Origin: Cordylochernes scorpioides
Taxonomy: Eukaryota; Arthropoda; Arachnida; Pseudoscorpiones; Chernetidae
Assembly: GCA_030710605.1 (NCBI GenBank)
Contig: CP092877.1
Coordinates: forward strand, 69,686,465-69,750,464
DNA: 64,000 nucleotides
Direction: 5' to 3'
Below the pieces are notes generated by a model. The model worked only from the letters and a program-made list of their open reading frames with translations, had not been told where the DNA came from and made no database searches. Within the stretch, counting starts at the first letter, position 1. Every line of letters starts with the position of its first letter. A program made the position numbers and the translations under genes. Of this stretch, positions 40,485 to 51,601 are shown piece by piece.

Positions 40485-43400
40485 ATGGCTAGTTACCAAT
40501 TTAAGGAATATAATGAGGAAACTGAAACTTTTGAAACGTTTTATGAACGTTTGGAACAGTTTCTCATATTGGAGGAGGCAGGGGATGAGAAGAAAAAGGC
40601 TTATCTCCTAACCCTCATGGGAAGTAAAACATATGGTGTTTTGAAGAATTTGTGCAGTCCTATTCTACCTAAAGATAAAACTTTTGATAACCTAATAGAT
40701 ATCTTGAAAAGGCACTTCTCTCCAAAGCGCTCAATTGTAGTAGAGAGGTTCATTTTTTTTAAAAGAATGCAATTAAAGGAAGAAAGCATCTCGGATTACT
40801 TGGTGGAAATTAAGCGTTTGGCTTCCTCATGCAACTTTGGAAATTTTCTGGAGGATTCTTTACGTGATAAAATGGTTTGTGGATTATATAATGCCAAAAT
40901 ACAAAATAGAATTTTGTCGGAGGGCGACATTTCTTTAGCTAAAGTAATTGAGATAGCATTATCTATGGAAGCGGCCGAGAAAAATACAAAATTATTTCAC
41001 TTGGAGCAGGGTGAAGATTGTGTAGATAAGTTGAGGATGGAACGCAAGGTTGAATCAAATTTCCAGAATGGCAAATGTAAACATTGTGGTAAACAGCATA
41101 AAGAACTATGTAGATTTAAGGAGGCGATATGCTTTAAGTGTAATAAAAAAGGACACATTGCCTCAATATGTTGGAGCAGTAGAAGAAATCTAAGGCAACA
41201 TCAGAATCAGCCGGGAAATATACATCAGATAGGAGACCAAGAAGAGGAGGAAGAGTATGTCCAGAAAATTATAAGTGTGACGATACCTGAGTATAAGATT
41301 AATTTTACCTCAAGTGACCCTCCCTATCTGATGGAGTTAAAAGTAGAAGGAAACTTTATTAAATTTGAAATGGATACAGGTAGTGGTCTAACACTGATAT
41401 CAGAAAAGGATTTTAAAAATAGTCTTCAACACTTGAAATTGGAAAAAGCGAGTATTATTGTAAGAACTTATGATGGTACCGTGGTACCCATTCTGGGTAA
41501 AATCAATGTCAAAGTGGAGTGTCAAGATATTACTTACAAACTTAGAGCGTTGGTGGTGAAAGGAGAAAAGAGGGCTTTGATGGGAAGAGAATGGATAAAT
41601 AGATTGAAATTGGGCTGTTTCGCGGTAAAACATATGCCTGTGGAAAATACCATTGAGGAAATTTTGAAGGAAAATCAAGCCCTATTTGTGGAGACAACCG
41701 AACCAATAAAAGGTTTCACATTTTCAGTAAACATGTGTGATGTGAATCCAATTTTCCATAAGGCTCGTCCGGTGCCTTTCGCCATTAGGCCAGCAGTTAC
41801 TGAAGCATTAGACAAAATGGTGGCTAAGGGTTATCTATGTGAGGTGGCGAGCAGTAAATGGGCCACTCCTGTGGTTGTAGTGCCGAAGAAAAATAAAGAG
41901 ATCAGAATTTGCTGCGACTTCAAGGTAACTCTAAATAAATATTTGGACACTGCGGCCTATCCCCTTCCCACACAGCAAGATTTATTCTCCACATTGGCCA
42001 AGGGAAAATACTTTTCTAAATTGGACTTGAGGAACGCTTATCTGCAATTAGAGGTGGACCCAGGCACCCGACCGTTACTAACGATAAATACTCATAAAGG
42101 GCTTTTCAGGTTTAAGAGAATGCCATTTGGATTGGCAAATGCGCCCAGTTATTTTCAATCTGTAATGGATAGGGTTTTGTCAGGTATAGGAGGCGTAATT
42201 TGTTATATTGATGATGTCCTTATAGCCACAGCATCGATTGAAGAACATCTGGCGTTGTTGAAGACTATATTTGCTCGCTTGGCGAAGTATAATATCAAAC
42301 TAAAGAAAGAAAAATGCCTATTTTTGCAAAAAGAAATTGAATATTTAGGACATCTTGTCACGGAAGAGGGCATCAGACCTTTAGATCATAAGGTACAAGC
42401 AATACAGAAGGCCAAAACGCCTACGAATATCTCTGAATTAAGGTCATTTCTTGGTTTGGTAAACTTTTATGGGAAGTTCATACCCAATTTGCCAGAGCTT
42501 TTGAAGCCTCTTCATGAGCTTCTTCACAAAAAACGTCCTTGGGTTTGGACAAAGGAATGTGGAGAGGCCATTGACAGGTGCAAGAATAGCATTACCTCTG
42601 AGAGGGTGCTAGTCCAGTATGATGCGACTTTGCCATTGTGTTTGGCCACTGATGCATCGCAGATTGGAGTGGGCGCTGTGTTGTCACATATTATAGAAGG
42701 CCAGGAGAGACCGATTATGTTTGCCTCACGGACTTTATCGGGAGCAGAACAAAATTATTCTCAGATTGAGAAGGAGGCTCTAGCCATTATTTATGGAGTT
42801 ACCAAGTTTCATCAATTTATTTATGGAAGAAAATTTATTCTTATTACAGACCATAAGCCATTGGTGACCATTTTGGGCTCAAGATCAGGAATCCCCACCT
42901 TATCTACTTCAAGATTGCAGCGTTGGGCGCTTATTTTGTCAGCTTATACTTACGATATTAAATTTCGAAGAACTCAAGACCATGGGAATGCAGATCTTCT
43001 GTCACGTTTTCCTGTGGGCTGTGAAGAAATTCCAAGATTAAATAATGTCTATGCTTTATCCTATGTGGAGGAATTGCCGATCACAGCAGAGGAAATTGCC
43101 ACGGAAACTGAAAAAGACGAAGTGCTCTCATTGGCCAAATTTTATACTCAGCAAGGCTGGCCTGAAAAGGTGGCTGATCACCTCAGACCTTATTTTCAAA
43201 GGAAACTTGAGCTAACTGTAGATGGGGAGTGTTTGGTTTGGGGAATGAGAGTTGTCATTCCACCATCTCTCAGAATAAAAATGTTGAACTGTCTTCATGA
43301 GACTCATTCCGGTATGAACAAAATGAAGGCTGTAGCAAGATCACATTTTTGGTGGCCAAATCTAGATACCCAAATCGAGTTTTTGGTAAATAAGTGCAGA

Positions 43401-43679
43401 AGCTGTCAGCAATCCCAGGATGGGCCAAATAAAGGAAAATGGCAACCCTGGAGATGGTCAACCAGACCTTGGCAAAGAATCCACATTGATTTTGCAAATA
43501 AGGAAAACATTAATTTATTAATAGTAGTAGATAGTCATTCGAAGTGGATCGAAGCCATCCCAATGAGAGAGACCACCACACGCAAAACCATTGAGCAACT
43601 ACGGCGACTTTTTCTTCCTATGGTCTACCGGAGGAACTTGTATCTGATAATGGACCTCAGTTTACTGGTAGTGAAATGA
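40485..43679 (+). CDS. gag-pol: Gag-Pol polyprotein, Gypsy element 2 (frameshifted)
   Basis: A single 1064-residue frame starting at an ATG 154 bp after the LTR. Order: gag-like N-terminus (1-190); two zinc knuckles, C-X2-C-X3-H-X3-C at 198-209 and C-X2-C-X4-H-X4-C from Cys216; aspartic protease FEMDTGSG (Asp297); reverse transcriptase (KLDLRNAYLQLEV, then YIDD with Asp576 and Asp577); RNase H (TDASQIGVGA, ITDHKPL); integrase zinc finger (HETHSG through CRSC); and the first integrase Asp (IDFANK). A missing base in the T run at 43609-43613 shifts the frame, and the protein ends at 43677-43679, before the second catalytic Asp. The rest of integrase is in the next ORF. Family: Mag/K02A2.6-like Gypsy. 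Confidence 0.93.
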   Translation: MASYQFKEYNEETETFETFYERLEQFLILEEAGDEKKKAYLLTLMGSKTYGVLKNLCSPILPKDKTFDNLIDILKRHFSPKRSIVVERFIFFKRMQLKEESISDYLVEIKRLASSCNFGNFLEDSLRDKMVCGLYNAKIQNRILSEGDISLAKVIEIALSMEAAEKNTKLFHLEQGEDCVDKLRMERKVESNFQNGKCKHCGKQHKELCRFKEAICFKCNKKGHIASICWSSRRNLRQHQNQPGNIHQIGDQEEEEEYVQKIISVTIPEYKINFTSSDPPYLMELKVEGNFIKFEMDTGSGLTLISEKDFKNSLQHLKLEKASIIVRTYDGTVVPILGKINVKVECQDITYKLRALVVKGEKRALMGREWINRLKLGCFAVKHMPVENTIEEILKENQALFVETTEPIKGFTFSVNMCDVNPIFHKARPVPFAIRPAVTEALDKMVAKGYLCEVASSKWATPVVVVPKKNKEIRICCDFKVTLNKYLDTAAYPLPTQQDLFSTLAKGKYFSKLDLRNAYLQLEVDPGTRPLLTINTHKGLFRFKRMPFGLANAPSYFQSVMDRVLSGIGGVICYIDDVLIATASIEEHLALLKTIFARLAKYNIKLKKEKCLFLQKEIEYLGHLVTEEGIRPLDHKVQAIQKAKTPTNISELRSFLGLVNFYGKFIPNLPELLKPLHELLHKKRPWVWTKECGEAIDRCKNSITSERVLVQYDATLPLCLATDASQIGVGAVLSHIIEGQERPIMFASRTLSGAEQNYSQIEKEALAIIYGVTKFHQFIYGRKFILITDHKPLVTILGSRSGIPTLSTSRLQRWALILSAYTYDIKFRRTQDHGNADLLSRFPVGCEEIPRLNNVYALSYVEELPITAEEIATETEKDEVLSLAKFYTQQGWPEKVADHLRPYFQRKLELTVDGECLVWGMRVVIPPSLRIKMLNCLHETHSGMNKMKAVARSHFWWPNLDTQIEFLVNKCRSCQQSQDGPNKGKWQPWRWSTRPWQRIHIDFANKENINLLIVVDSHSKWIEAIPMRETTTRKTIEQLRRLFLPMVYRRNLYLIMDLSLLVVK

Positions 43680-44470
43680 AAGGTTTTCTGGAAGGAAATG
43701 GAATTAAACAAACATTGATCCCGGCGTACCACCCGCAAAGTAATGGCTTGGCTGAAAGAGCGGTTAGAACAATTAAGACTGCCCTGGATAAAAATAAAAG
43801 GAAAATTGGGGATACCATTCAAGACACCTTATCAAAAGTTCTTCTGGCATATCGAAGCACCCCGCATGTGACAACGGGAAAGACTCCATCAGAGCTCTTT
43901 ATTGGGCGTGCGCTTCGAACCAGAGTATCGTTGATACATCCCAGCTTGGCATCTAGAGTTAGGGACCAGCAAGCCAGGCAAATGAAGTATGATCGGCGAA
44001 CCCATTTGGAAGAATTCCAGATAGATGATTTAGTGTGGTGTAAAAACTTTAGAGGTGGTGATAAATGGATCCCAGGAAAAATTGTGGGCAAGAAGGGAAC
44101 TAGAGTCTACACCATTTTGATCCACGGACAGGTAAAGGCCTATCACAGGGATCAAATTAGAAAAAGGTGGAGGAATGGTGAGGAAGATGAGAGTGGAGAT
44201 GGAGAGCGTCAACCCGAGCACTCAAGAGGAGCAGGTCCCAGTGCCATAATCTCGGAGGTTGTACGAGACAGAGGTTATATGGAGTCGCTGTCGCCAGGAC
44301 TAACTAGCCAGCGGTCGGATCAAGATTCAGAGGTTCAGAGTGATACAGACGATGGAAAGTCATTGGAGCCTCTTCGCTCGCTGGACCCCGAGGCCTTGAA
44401 AGAGGAGGGTCCTGTCCTAAGGCGGAACCCACCTCGAGCGAGGAGACCGCCTGTGAGATTTCGTGTTTGA
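43676..44470 (+). pseudogene. Integrase C-terminal part, Gypsy element 2
   Basis: The continuation of pol after the frameshift. From the 43.61 kb break this frame carries the second integrase Asp (upstream of 43676) and then the Glu segment HPQSNGLAERAVRTIK, the AYRSTPH block, and a C-terminal module with DDLVWCKN and VYTIL. The C-terminal 80 residues are charged and Pro/Arg-rich. The listed ATG at 43676 is internal and not a real start. One base change would merge it with the upstream frame. Confidence 0.9.
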
Positions 44471-44483
44471 AGAGAGAAGATGG
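44469..44483 (+). promoter_or_regulatory. Polypurine tract
   Basis: The purine-rich run gaagagagaagatgg directly precedes the 3' LTR and overlaps the end of pol (stop TGA at 44468-44470). It would prime plus-strand synthesis. Confidence 0.75.
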
Positions 44484-44683
44484 TGATATATAGCTAGCAA
44501 TAAATATGTATATATATATGTTTCTATGAAAATGTTAATCTGCAAGACGCAGGTTATCATCATCCCTTTTTGATTTGTTTTTGTCACTTTTTGGCGTCCC
44601 GAAAATAAACAATAAAAGGCTGTATCAGACTTTACTAAGACAATAAAGATTTGCTTAAAATAAATGTGTACGAAGATGTTGCA
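44484..44683 (+). repeat. 3' LTR of Gypsy element 2
   Basis: 200 bp, identical to the 5' LTR by eye, followed by CATTT. Confidence 0.92.
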
Positions 44684-44689
44684 CATTTT

Positions 44690-46320
44690 ATAAACTCAGA
44701 AAATATAAAATAGGTTTTTATTATTTTATTATTTCAAAGAGAATTTTTCATAAATAAACTGCAAATATAGCTTTCTTCTGTTAGCATGCATTTTGGCTTG
44801 AATATTTTTTATACATATTATTGCTTATTTGGTTAACCCAGGTTCCTGGAGCGTGCAGATTTCGTCAAATAACTGATTTTTAGACCTATAAAACAAAAGA
44901 CAATGTGAAAATCTTATAGAGTATAGAATTGAAATCAATGGAATTTTTAATCGATGGGAAAATGTTTCCTCTAATACTCCATAAAATCGAGATTAAATCA
45001 GTTTAAACTAATAGCAAAGAATCTTGATCCAAAAATATTTATACTATTATAGATGGATATTTTGATTATGATTACTGCTGAAGGGTTTCAAATTCATTTT
45101 CAAAATTTTGATATTGATGTCATAAATAAAGTGAGGTACAAGGAAAATATTAAAAATACCAAAAATTCTGCTATTAAAAAATTACGCATAATGTATATTT
45201 CTTTTAGTCTTGTTTAATAAAGTTTTTCATTTAATTTTTCAAATAATTTAAATAAGAATTCTAAAAAATACTACAAAAATTTAAAGGGACTTTTAAAATA
45301 TCACAGACTTTCAGCCATTTCTTCTAGCAATTATTTGTTTTTACGTGCCTATAGCTCTTGTTTACTAAACATGTATATTTAAGAAATATTTTATTAAGGA
45401 AATTAATTTTTGATATGTCTGTATCTGGAGTCTCACTAGTTGTTATCCAATTAGAAATATCAAGCGATTCTAAGCCTTTATCCATCTACATTACATTGGT
45501 AAGAATCTTTTTCCAAAAGTGAAACCGAGCAAGCTATATACTATTGTATATATTTTTACACTTGCTAAAAGAAAATAATAGAAAAATATTTAGATTAAGC
45601 GAATTTTAACTGTGGTGTTACCCCAAACCCAAATTTTAAGCCAATTAAAAAAAAAGTATCGATATAATAACCATACTTTTAACTAATTTTTTACTCTATT
45701 TATATAGCGGGTTATAATCATAAATAAAATTTAATATTATTACCTAGTTATAAATGATTTCCATTTATATTTTAATGTTAATAACAGAGTATAAATCTTA
45801 ATATAGTTTTTTTTCTTAACATTTACAGTAGATTTTTTTTTTGACATGTCTTTGGATTGAAAAAAGTATCAAATCAATTTGAAGACGATGTGCCTTATAT
45901 TCTCAGATTTTATCTTAAATATTTTTGATAATTTTTAGTTTTTTGGTAGTAGGATAACCAGTATAAAAATGTTTTTAATATCAATTTTGGTTTGCTAATA
46001 TGAGAAGTATAGGAATATAAAAAGGAGAATATATATATATTAAGATATCAAAAGATTTCATCTTTTTATCTAATATATATAAGCTGTAATGGAGACTATG
46101 AAAGTTACATATCATAATGCAGGACAATAACATTTTTAAAATGAAGAGTTGAAGTAGGAAAACTCATAAGGTCATAACCCTTGATAATATTTATTCAAAT
46201 AAAAATATTATAAATGATTATTGACCAGAGCTAAAAGAGATTGCTGTCAGGCAGGGTCTTGTCAAAAATGAACCTGGTAATGGTTTTGAACTTTTTTTTT
46301 TTAAACTATCCTGTAACGCT
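44690..46320. other. AT-rich intergenic DNA
   Basis: 1.6 kb of very AT-rich sequence with no recognisable gene, splice-site pair with coding sequence, or repeat family. Confidence 0.5.
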
Positions 46321-46329
46321 AAATTTCTG

Positions 46330-46476
46330 TAACAAAATTATTACCATCATTAGACGAATAATTTTAAAAATTTTTGTTTTATTCTTTTGTCTAATGATGA
46401 TAACAATGCTGTTACCGAAACATCACACACTATTAAATTATTTGTATTAGGTCTTATTTTCTTGTATTAGATAATT
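46330..46476. repeat. Family F MITE, partial
   Basis: Has the central inverted halves (ttattaccatcattagacga; gtctaatgatgataacaatg) and the right arm to 'cttattttcttgta'. The CTGANGA block has decayed to CTAATGA. Confidence 0.65.
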
Positions 46477-46669
46477 CTTGTTAAAATACAAATTTATTGC
46501 TTCAAAATGCAATATTTTGGAACTGCGGGTACAGTGACCATAGTTAACGTATGTGAACCATGCATCAAAGTGTTACAAATAATGGCAAATATAGGCTGGA
46601 TGTCACACTGAATTGTTTACTCACAGATTTAGGTCTAACTTAAGTTGCAGCGCTTCATGGTGTCTTTAA

Positions 46670-47022
46670 ACACTCCACCTTTGCCGGGGTCCCAAGCCCG
46701 GATGAAAAAGGAGGAGGGGGAGCAGTAACAAGCTCACTAAAAAACCTGGGCTCAGCTGGCCTGGCTGATAGTACCCTGTAAGGGTTCCTAATCCAGGGAT
46801 ACAGAATGAGCAGTGTCTGTACTCCATGTTAGGAGCGGCTGCACATGGCATCTGTTCCTCATGTCAGAGGCGGCCATTTCTTTTGGAGCTAAGTCGGCTT
46901 GCCACTGAGTAGTGCTCCCAGTCTTAATGACAAAGGCAGACACATTCTACTTCACTCAGTCTCAAGCTTTACAAGCTTGATACCCTAATATGATTGAGTG
47001 GACATAAGAAAGAAGAAGAAGA
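46670..47022. repeat. Interspersed repeat family C, inverted copy
   Basis: Reverse orientation relative to 38310-38606. It ends with 'aagcttgataccctaatatg', then 'gattgagtggacataag' and an aagaagaag tail, the same 3' end that closes the tandem array at 61984-62030. Confidence 0.6.
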
Positions 47023-47306
47023 CGGTGTCTTTAAGAGTAACATAAATTCTTTAGACTTTTCTCTTTGGTTTCTAAATTCATTCATTTTCTTCCCATTGTG
47101 CATTTAGACACTTAGATTAAAATAGTATTTGTAATTTTTCCTTTGCTCACACACACACCCACAAAAATGTATTAATGCAATTTTATCCATCGCTAAAAAT
47201 TGATCATGAAACATTCAGAAAAAAAAAGTCCCAATGGTATCAATGCACATTATTTATTAAAATATATTAAAACAGCATTTTCTAAAATTATTATTTTAAT
47301 TATATA

Positions 47307-47468
47307 CAGTTAAACCTGTCTATAGTGCCCCCTCTTGGTACTCACCAAAATAGGGTGCTTATAGACAGGTCACTTTTAATGTAAATCGCATTGTACTATG
47401 TATTTAAAATCAGGCGCTATAGAGAGGGAGGCGCTATTTAGAGGGGGCGCTATAGACAGGTTTAACTG
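47307..47468. mobile_element. MITE with TA duplication, family J
   Basis: 162 bp with terminal inverted repeats cagttaaacctgtctatag / ctatagacaggtttaactg, flanked by TA (47305-47306, 47469-47470). Further copies: 55916-56087 (left end eroded) and 58513-58691. The TA target and termini suggest a Tc1/mariner-pogo source. Confidence 0.8.
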
Positions 47469-47529
47469 TATTTGTTTATATATATATTTATAAAAATGTC
47501 CGTTAGAAATGAATGTTGCAATGAAATCA

Positions 47530-47617
47530 TCTAACTAACTTTAATTCAACACATACTTTAATTCAACCGAAAACTCTGATCCCTTGGGGTGTTGACTTAT
47601 AGAGGTTTGACTGTAGC
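47530..47617. repeat. Pogo/Tigger-like MITE fragment
   Basis: Ends 'cttatagaggtttgactgta' and contains 'tctgatcccttgggg' and 'aattcaaccgaaa'. A related fragment lies at about 63330-63488. The termini resemble pogo/Tigger MITEs. Confidence 0.5.
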
Positions 47618-47764
47618 ACACTTACAATGAAAGCAGTCGCTAATTTATCATGATTATCATGAACTGTACCACATATATGCTAGAAATAATACTAAAAAAA
47701 TAAAAAATAAAACATATGTTTCTTAAGTTTATTAAAAGAAATAATAATAAAAATGCATATATCT

Positions 47765-47905
47765 TTTTAAATTACAAAACTATTTTAGAGGCGTAATATT
47801 CTTTTTAAAATAAAACAATTTCTACTGTCCTTACTGCAATGGAAAAATTAAAGGGAGGGCATGGCTCATCAGTGGTGAACCCTCCAGCGGTTTTGCCAGT
47901 TTAAT
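47765..47905 (+). repeat. Interspersed repeat family G, copy 3
   Basis: Begins 'caaaactattttagaggcg' and contains the same ordered blocks as 1589-1715. Confidence 0.6.
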
Positions 47906-48486
47906 CTACCATACCGCTGTTATATTGCATTTTTGGAACTTCCTTTTATAGTGATACTGTTGCTTGACTCTTCGAATGGGTATTTTAGATGAACTATGGA
48001 CATAAGCTTTAACATAAAAAGAGGTAAGAGAAACAGGGTTGAATCAATCATCGGTCAAAGAAAATAGAAACGTTACAAATATTTAATTAATTTGGTCTCA
48101 TTACTTTATGTTTGTTGTTGTAAGTCAATGCTCAATTTGTTTTAGGAGGGAGAAGTTTCTCTTGTTATTTTTGTTGGTTCATTTATTTTTCAAAATCAGA
48201 TTTAAATATTTTCATTTCTTGGTAGTTAGCACCAGAGTAGATTTTTAAGTCCCAATGCTGGGCTTTAAGTTACTGTTGGGTTGTAGTTTATTAGTTTGGT
48301 TCTTGCAATAATTGGGGTTGCAGGTTGAGAATTACACCCGGTACATAGTGGGGAAACCTTGCAACCATTCTGGAAGGTTGTTGTCTGTAGATAACTATAC
48401 TTTAGTCTGGAAATCAAGAACTACTGTTTCCTTGGAAGGACAGAATTGGTGTTTGTCCCTCCTCCTCTGTACTAGTCATGTGTCAA

Positions 48487-48815
48487 ATTACGAAACTATT
48501 TTAGACGCGTAATATTCTTTTTAAAGTAAAACAATTTCTACTGCCCTTACTGCAATGGAAAAATTAAAGGGAGGGCCCATTGTAGTAAGGGCAGTAGAAA
48601 TTGTTTTATTTTAAAAGAATATTACGCGTCACAAGGTAATAAGACCAAATCCAAATAAATAAATAGTGTGTGACGTTTCGGTAACAGCGCTGGTAACAAC
48701 GCTGTTACCGAAACGTCACACACTATTTATTTATTTGGATTTGGTCTTAATGCCTTGTGTTTATAATCTACAATCCAAATTGTGCCTCATCAATATATTG
48801 CGTCTAAAATAGTTT
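48487..48815. repeat. Nested palindrome: family F inside family G
   Basis: A family G piece (aatttctactgcccttact at about 48531) is followed by its own inverted copy (gtagtaagggcagtagaaat), giving a hairpin. A family F MITE is then inserted (48634-48790), with arms 'cgtttcggtaacagcg' and 'cgctgttaccgaaacg' almost back to back. The outer G sequence resumes as 'gtctaaaatagtttcgtaat'. Confidence 0.7.
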
Positions 48816-48962
48816 CGTAATTTGACAACAGATGGCGCGCTAGTGCATTGTAATATAACTAGTCATGTGCAGCAGTAAATTTTTCCATTCTTGTGGAAAT
48901 TGGACCTTGAAGGTACAGAGGATATACAATTGAATTCACATACAGACATGCTTGCTGTCTAG

Positions 48963-49100
48963 CCCCCAAGTTTGCCAAGACCCATGCCCCAGCATCGGAA
49001 TATGCCTTGAAGGTGGTCCCCACATCGGACGCAGCTCTCCACAAGAAGAAACGGAGAGGATGGAGGGAACTTACTGACATCACTATTGAAACCCTCACAG
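48963..49100 (+). CDS. Brap: Probable Brap N-terminal exon
   Basis: The plus-strand frame reads KFAKTHAPASEYALKVV, then a basic HKKKRRGWRELTDITIETL. The RELTDITIET stretch matches the REMTD-IIET segment near the N-terminus of BRAP/BRAP2. It ends at a donor, ctcacag|gtttgt, after 49100. The acceptor is uncertain: ...gctgtctag at 48961-48962 or cacatacag at 48945. The coding stretch is GC-richer than its surroundings. It lies upstream of two stronger Brap exons on the same strand. This exon is less certain than those because the conserved segment is short. Confidence 0.5.
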
Positions 49101-49337
49101 GTTTGTTTGTAACTACACCCTCCTCCACTTTACCCCATTCCTTGGAAGGATTTCTTATAAATTATAACATAACTCCCACCCTCTCACACAGGTGACAGGA
49201 AATTTATACAATAATTAAATCAAAAGTATGCAACAAAAAAGTTTCAGGAGGATGGTATTCATGAATTGCAAGAGTTGCCTCTCCTGTTAAATATGCATTA
49301 AAATAATGTATTTTGATAAGGCACAATTAGGATTATA

Positions 49338-50716
49338 CTTAGTCTAGCCATAAATATTGTTACAAAACCAAATCAGTGATACAAATTTTAATTTGAACGT
49401 GTGAAGTATTCAAAATACAGTAGTTGTTATTTGAATATCTTGTGCACACGTGTTTAGAAAAAAAATCGGAATATATTTGTTTTTTGATAATGGATTGGGG
49501 TGTTAAAGAAAAGCGAATAGCTGTAATAGCCTTACACAAGGTAGGCCAAATTCCTTCATCCATTTTTGAACTTTTACAAAATTTGAATATTACATGTCAA
49601 TTTGTTTATCGAACCATTGAAAGGTTCAACAAGGCTGGCACTATTAATGACCTTGAAAAATCTGGTCGACTGCACGTGCAACGAACCCAAGCAGCTATAA
49701 AAGCCATTCGTGAAAGAATTCGTCGAAATCAACACCGCAAACAAAAGATCTTAGTAAAGCAGATGAATTTAGCTCCAAGAACTGTTTCCAGGATAATCAA
49801 CGAAGACCTTGGACTGAGAGCTTTCAAACGACGCACAGGTCATTTGATAACCCCTGCTCTTAGAGATATTAGAAGGGTTAGATCAAAAATGTTGTTGGCG
49901 CAGCATGATGGTCGGCGGCATGAGAAAATCCTTTTCACAGACGAGAAAATGTTCACTGTCGAGGAAAAGATTAATCGTCAGAATGATAGGATATATGCTC
50001 GTAGCTTCTTTGAAAGTCAGAAGACTTGAAAAAAGTCACCATCCTTCTTCTGTCATGGTTTGGTGAGGAGTTAGCTACCAAGGTGTAACAGATCTCCACT
50101 TCTGTGCCAAAGGGGTAAAACATACAGCTAAAACTATAAAGAAGATATTTTGGAACAAATAGTAAAGCCTCGAATACAAAAATGCTTAATGGAGAACATT
50201 GGATATTTCAACAAGATTCAGCTCCTGCTTACAAAGCTAAGTCAGCTCAACAATGGTTGGAGACGAATGTTCCGGAGTTCATAAAGGCCAATGAATGGCC
50301 CTCTGGAAGCCCCGATTTAAACCCCCTTGATTACATTGATAAGGCACAATTTGGATTATAGATTATAAACACAAGGTAATAAGACCAAATCCAAATATGC
50401 CCACAAAATTACAGTTTGTGGGCATATTTAGAGGAGAAGATGCTTTAAAAGCTATCATAATTTGGATCAATTGAAATCAGCATTGGTGAGAGCAATGAAA
50501 GAAATACCCTTAGAAAAGGTGCGTGCCACCATAGATCAGTGGCCCGAACGTTTGAGATCCTGTGTCAAAAATAAGGGAGGACATTTTGAACGATTGTATA
50601 TATTTAAAATCTATGTCTTATTCACAAATAAAATATGTATTTATATTCCATTAGTTTTTGTTCTTTTTCATTTAATTTATAAAATTGTTTGTAACAGAAT
50701 TAATGGCTAGACTGTG
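49338..50716 (+). mobile_element. maT-type (DD37D) mariner transposon, defective
   Basis: A 1379-bp Tc1/mariner element between TA dinucleotides (49336-49337, 50717-50718). Imperfect terminal inverted repeats share agtctagcca near each end. The transposase is broken by frameshifts and by an inserted family F fragment at about 50337-50398. The element itself sits inside another family F MITE, whose outer arms lie at 49315-49337 and 50717-50785. Confidence 0.85.
49490..50592 (+). pseudogene. DD37D mariner transposase, disrupted
   Basis: The N-terminal helix-turn-helix half is open from the ATG at 49490 (MDWGVKEKRIAVIAL, then a second helix-turn-helix with KQMNLAPRTVSRIINED). The first catalytic Asp is in ILFTDEKMF. 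The frame breaks near 50020-50029. In other frames the family continues with FQQDSAPAYKAK (second Asp) and GSPDLNPLDY (third Asp). The spacing between them is 37 residues, the maT signature. The C-terminal block EKVRATIDQWPERLRSC follows from about 50510 after the inserted repeat. It cannot make a full transposase. Confidence 0.88.
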
Positions 50717-50718
50717 TA

Positions 50719-50785
50719 GATTATAAACACAAGGTAATAAGACATTTATTTGGATTTGGTCTTATTACCTTGTGTTTATAATGTA
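50719..50785. repeat. Family F MITE, outer arms joined
   Basis: The two outer arms (gattataaacacaaggtaat; attaccttgtgtttataat) meet almost directly around 'acatttatttgga', so the central part has been deleted. This is the right half of the MITE into which the mariner jumped. Confidence 0.65.
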
Positions 50786-51189
50786 TTTTGGTTCACCGTT
50801 CCCATTACAGAATGTTAAGATGGTGATGTATAGAATACACTCATGGACAAAACTTAAGGAAGTTGTACCTTTTAGTATGTATATCGGGATTCAGACAATA
50901 ACTCTGAAAGAGACCTTTATTGAAGACACATGAGATAACCAAGTATGAACAAAATTGCCTCTATCTCCTTCAAAAAAATAAACTACTGGTGATATCAAAG
51001 ACTTTCCATTTCCTTTAGGTTTTGTCCACGAGTGCATGCCAAAATACCAGTTTTGATAAATTCAGACAAGAACTAACCTGTATACAGAAGTGATCAATCA
51101 AAATGCATTGTTTTAATGTATGTTTTATGCTAGAGATGCCTCTTTCATTACAAACCTAAGTATGTGACTTTCCAGGTTTAAAAAAATCA

Positions 51190-51395
51190 TTACTCCTCAT
51201 TCTTGCAAAAGTCCAACCCCACCAGCGAGTGCAAGTAACCAAACGGGGCTCTGGCACATTTGTAAGTGCAAAGTCGAACTGCTTTTCACATGTGTAGGCA
51301 TGTGATGCGCTTACAGTAAAAGCAGTCGCTAACTTCTACCTACCATGATTATCATGGCTTTGAGATAAGAAAGAAGAAGAAGATTGCTCCTCAAT
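51190..51395 (+). mobile_element. SINE family A, headless copy
   Basis: Begins at 'attcttgcaaaagtccaacc' without the tRNA-like head and ends with 'gagataagaaagaagaagaa'. Confidence 0.7.
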
Positions 51396-51601
51396 CATAG
51401 ACTACTTCACATGCTCTTCAGAAACCTAATGAGAGAAAATGGCTTGGAAAAGATGTTGATGTTAGGAAAAATTGAAGGAAAAGAGGAAGACCTGTAATGA
51501 GCTGGCTAGAAGGGCTCAAGAAAGCTACCGGAAGGTTTCCAGATGAGCTGTGAGTGATGATCACTAACTGATCAAATTGAAGAATATTTATCCATATAGT
51601 C

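Larger units (their letters stand above)
40131..44683 (+). mobile_element. Mag-like Ty3/Gypsy retrotransposon, nearly intact
   Basis: A 4553-bp element with 200-bp LTRs (40131-40330, 44484-44683) that look identical base for base. A 5-bp target duplication, CATTT, flanks it (40126-40130, 44684-44688). The primer-binding site TGGCGACGAGGAT (40333-40345) is a perfect 13-nt complement of a tRNA-Ser(GCU)-type 3' end. The polypurine tract agagagaagatgg abuts the 3' LTR. Gag and pol are in one frame, as in the Mag group. A single 1-base frameshift in integrase disables it. Confidence 0.95.
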
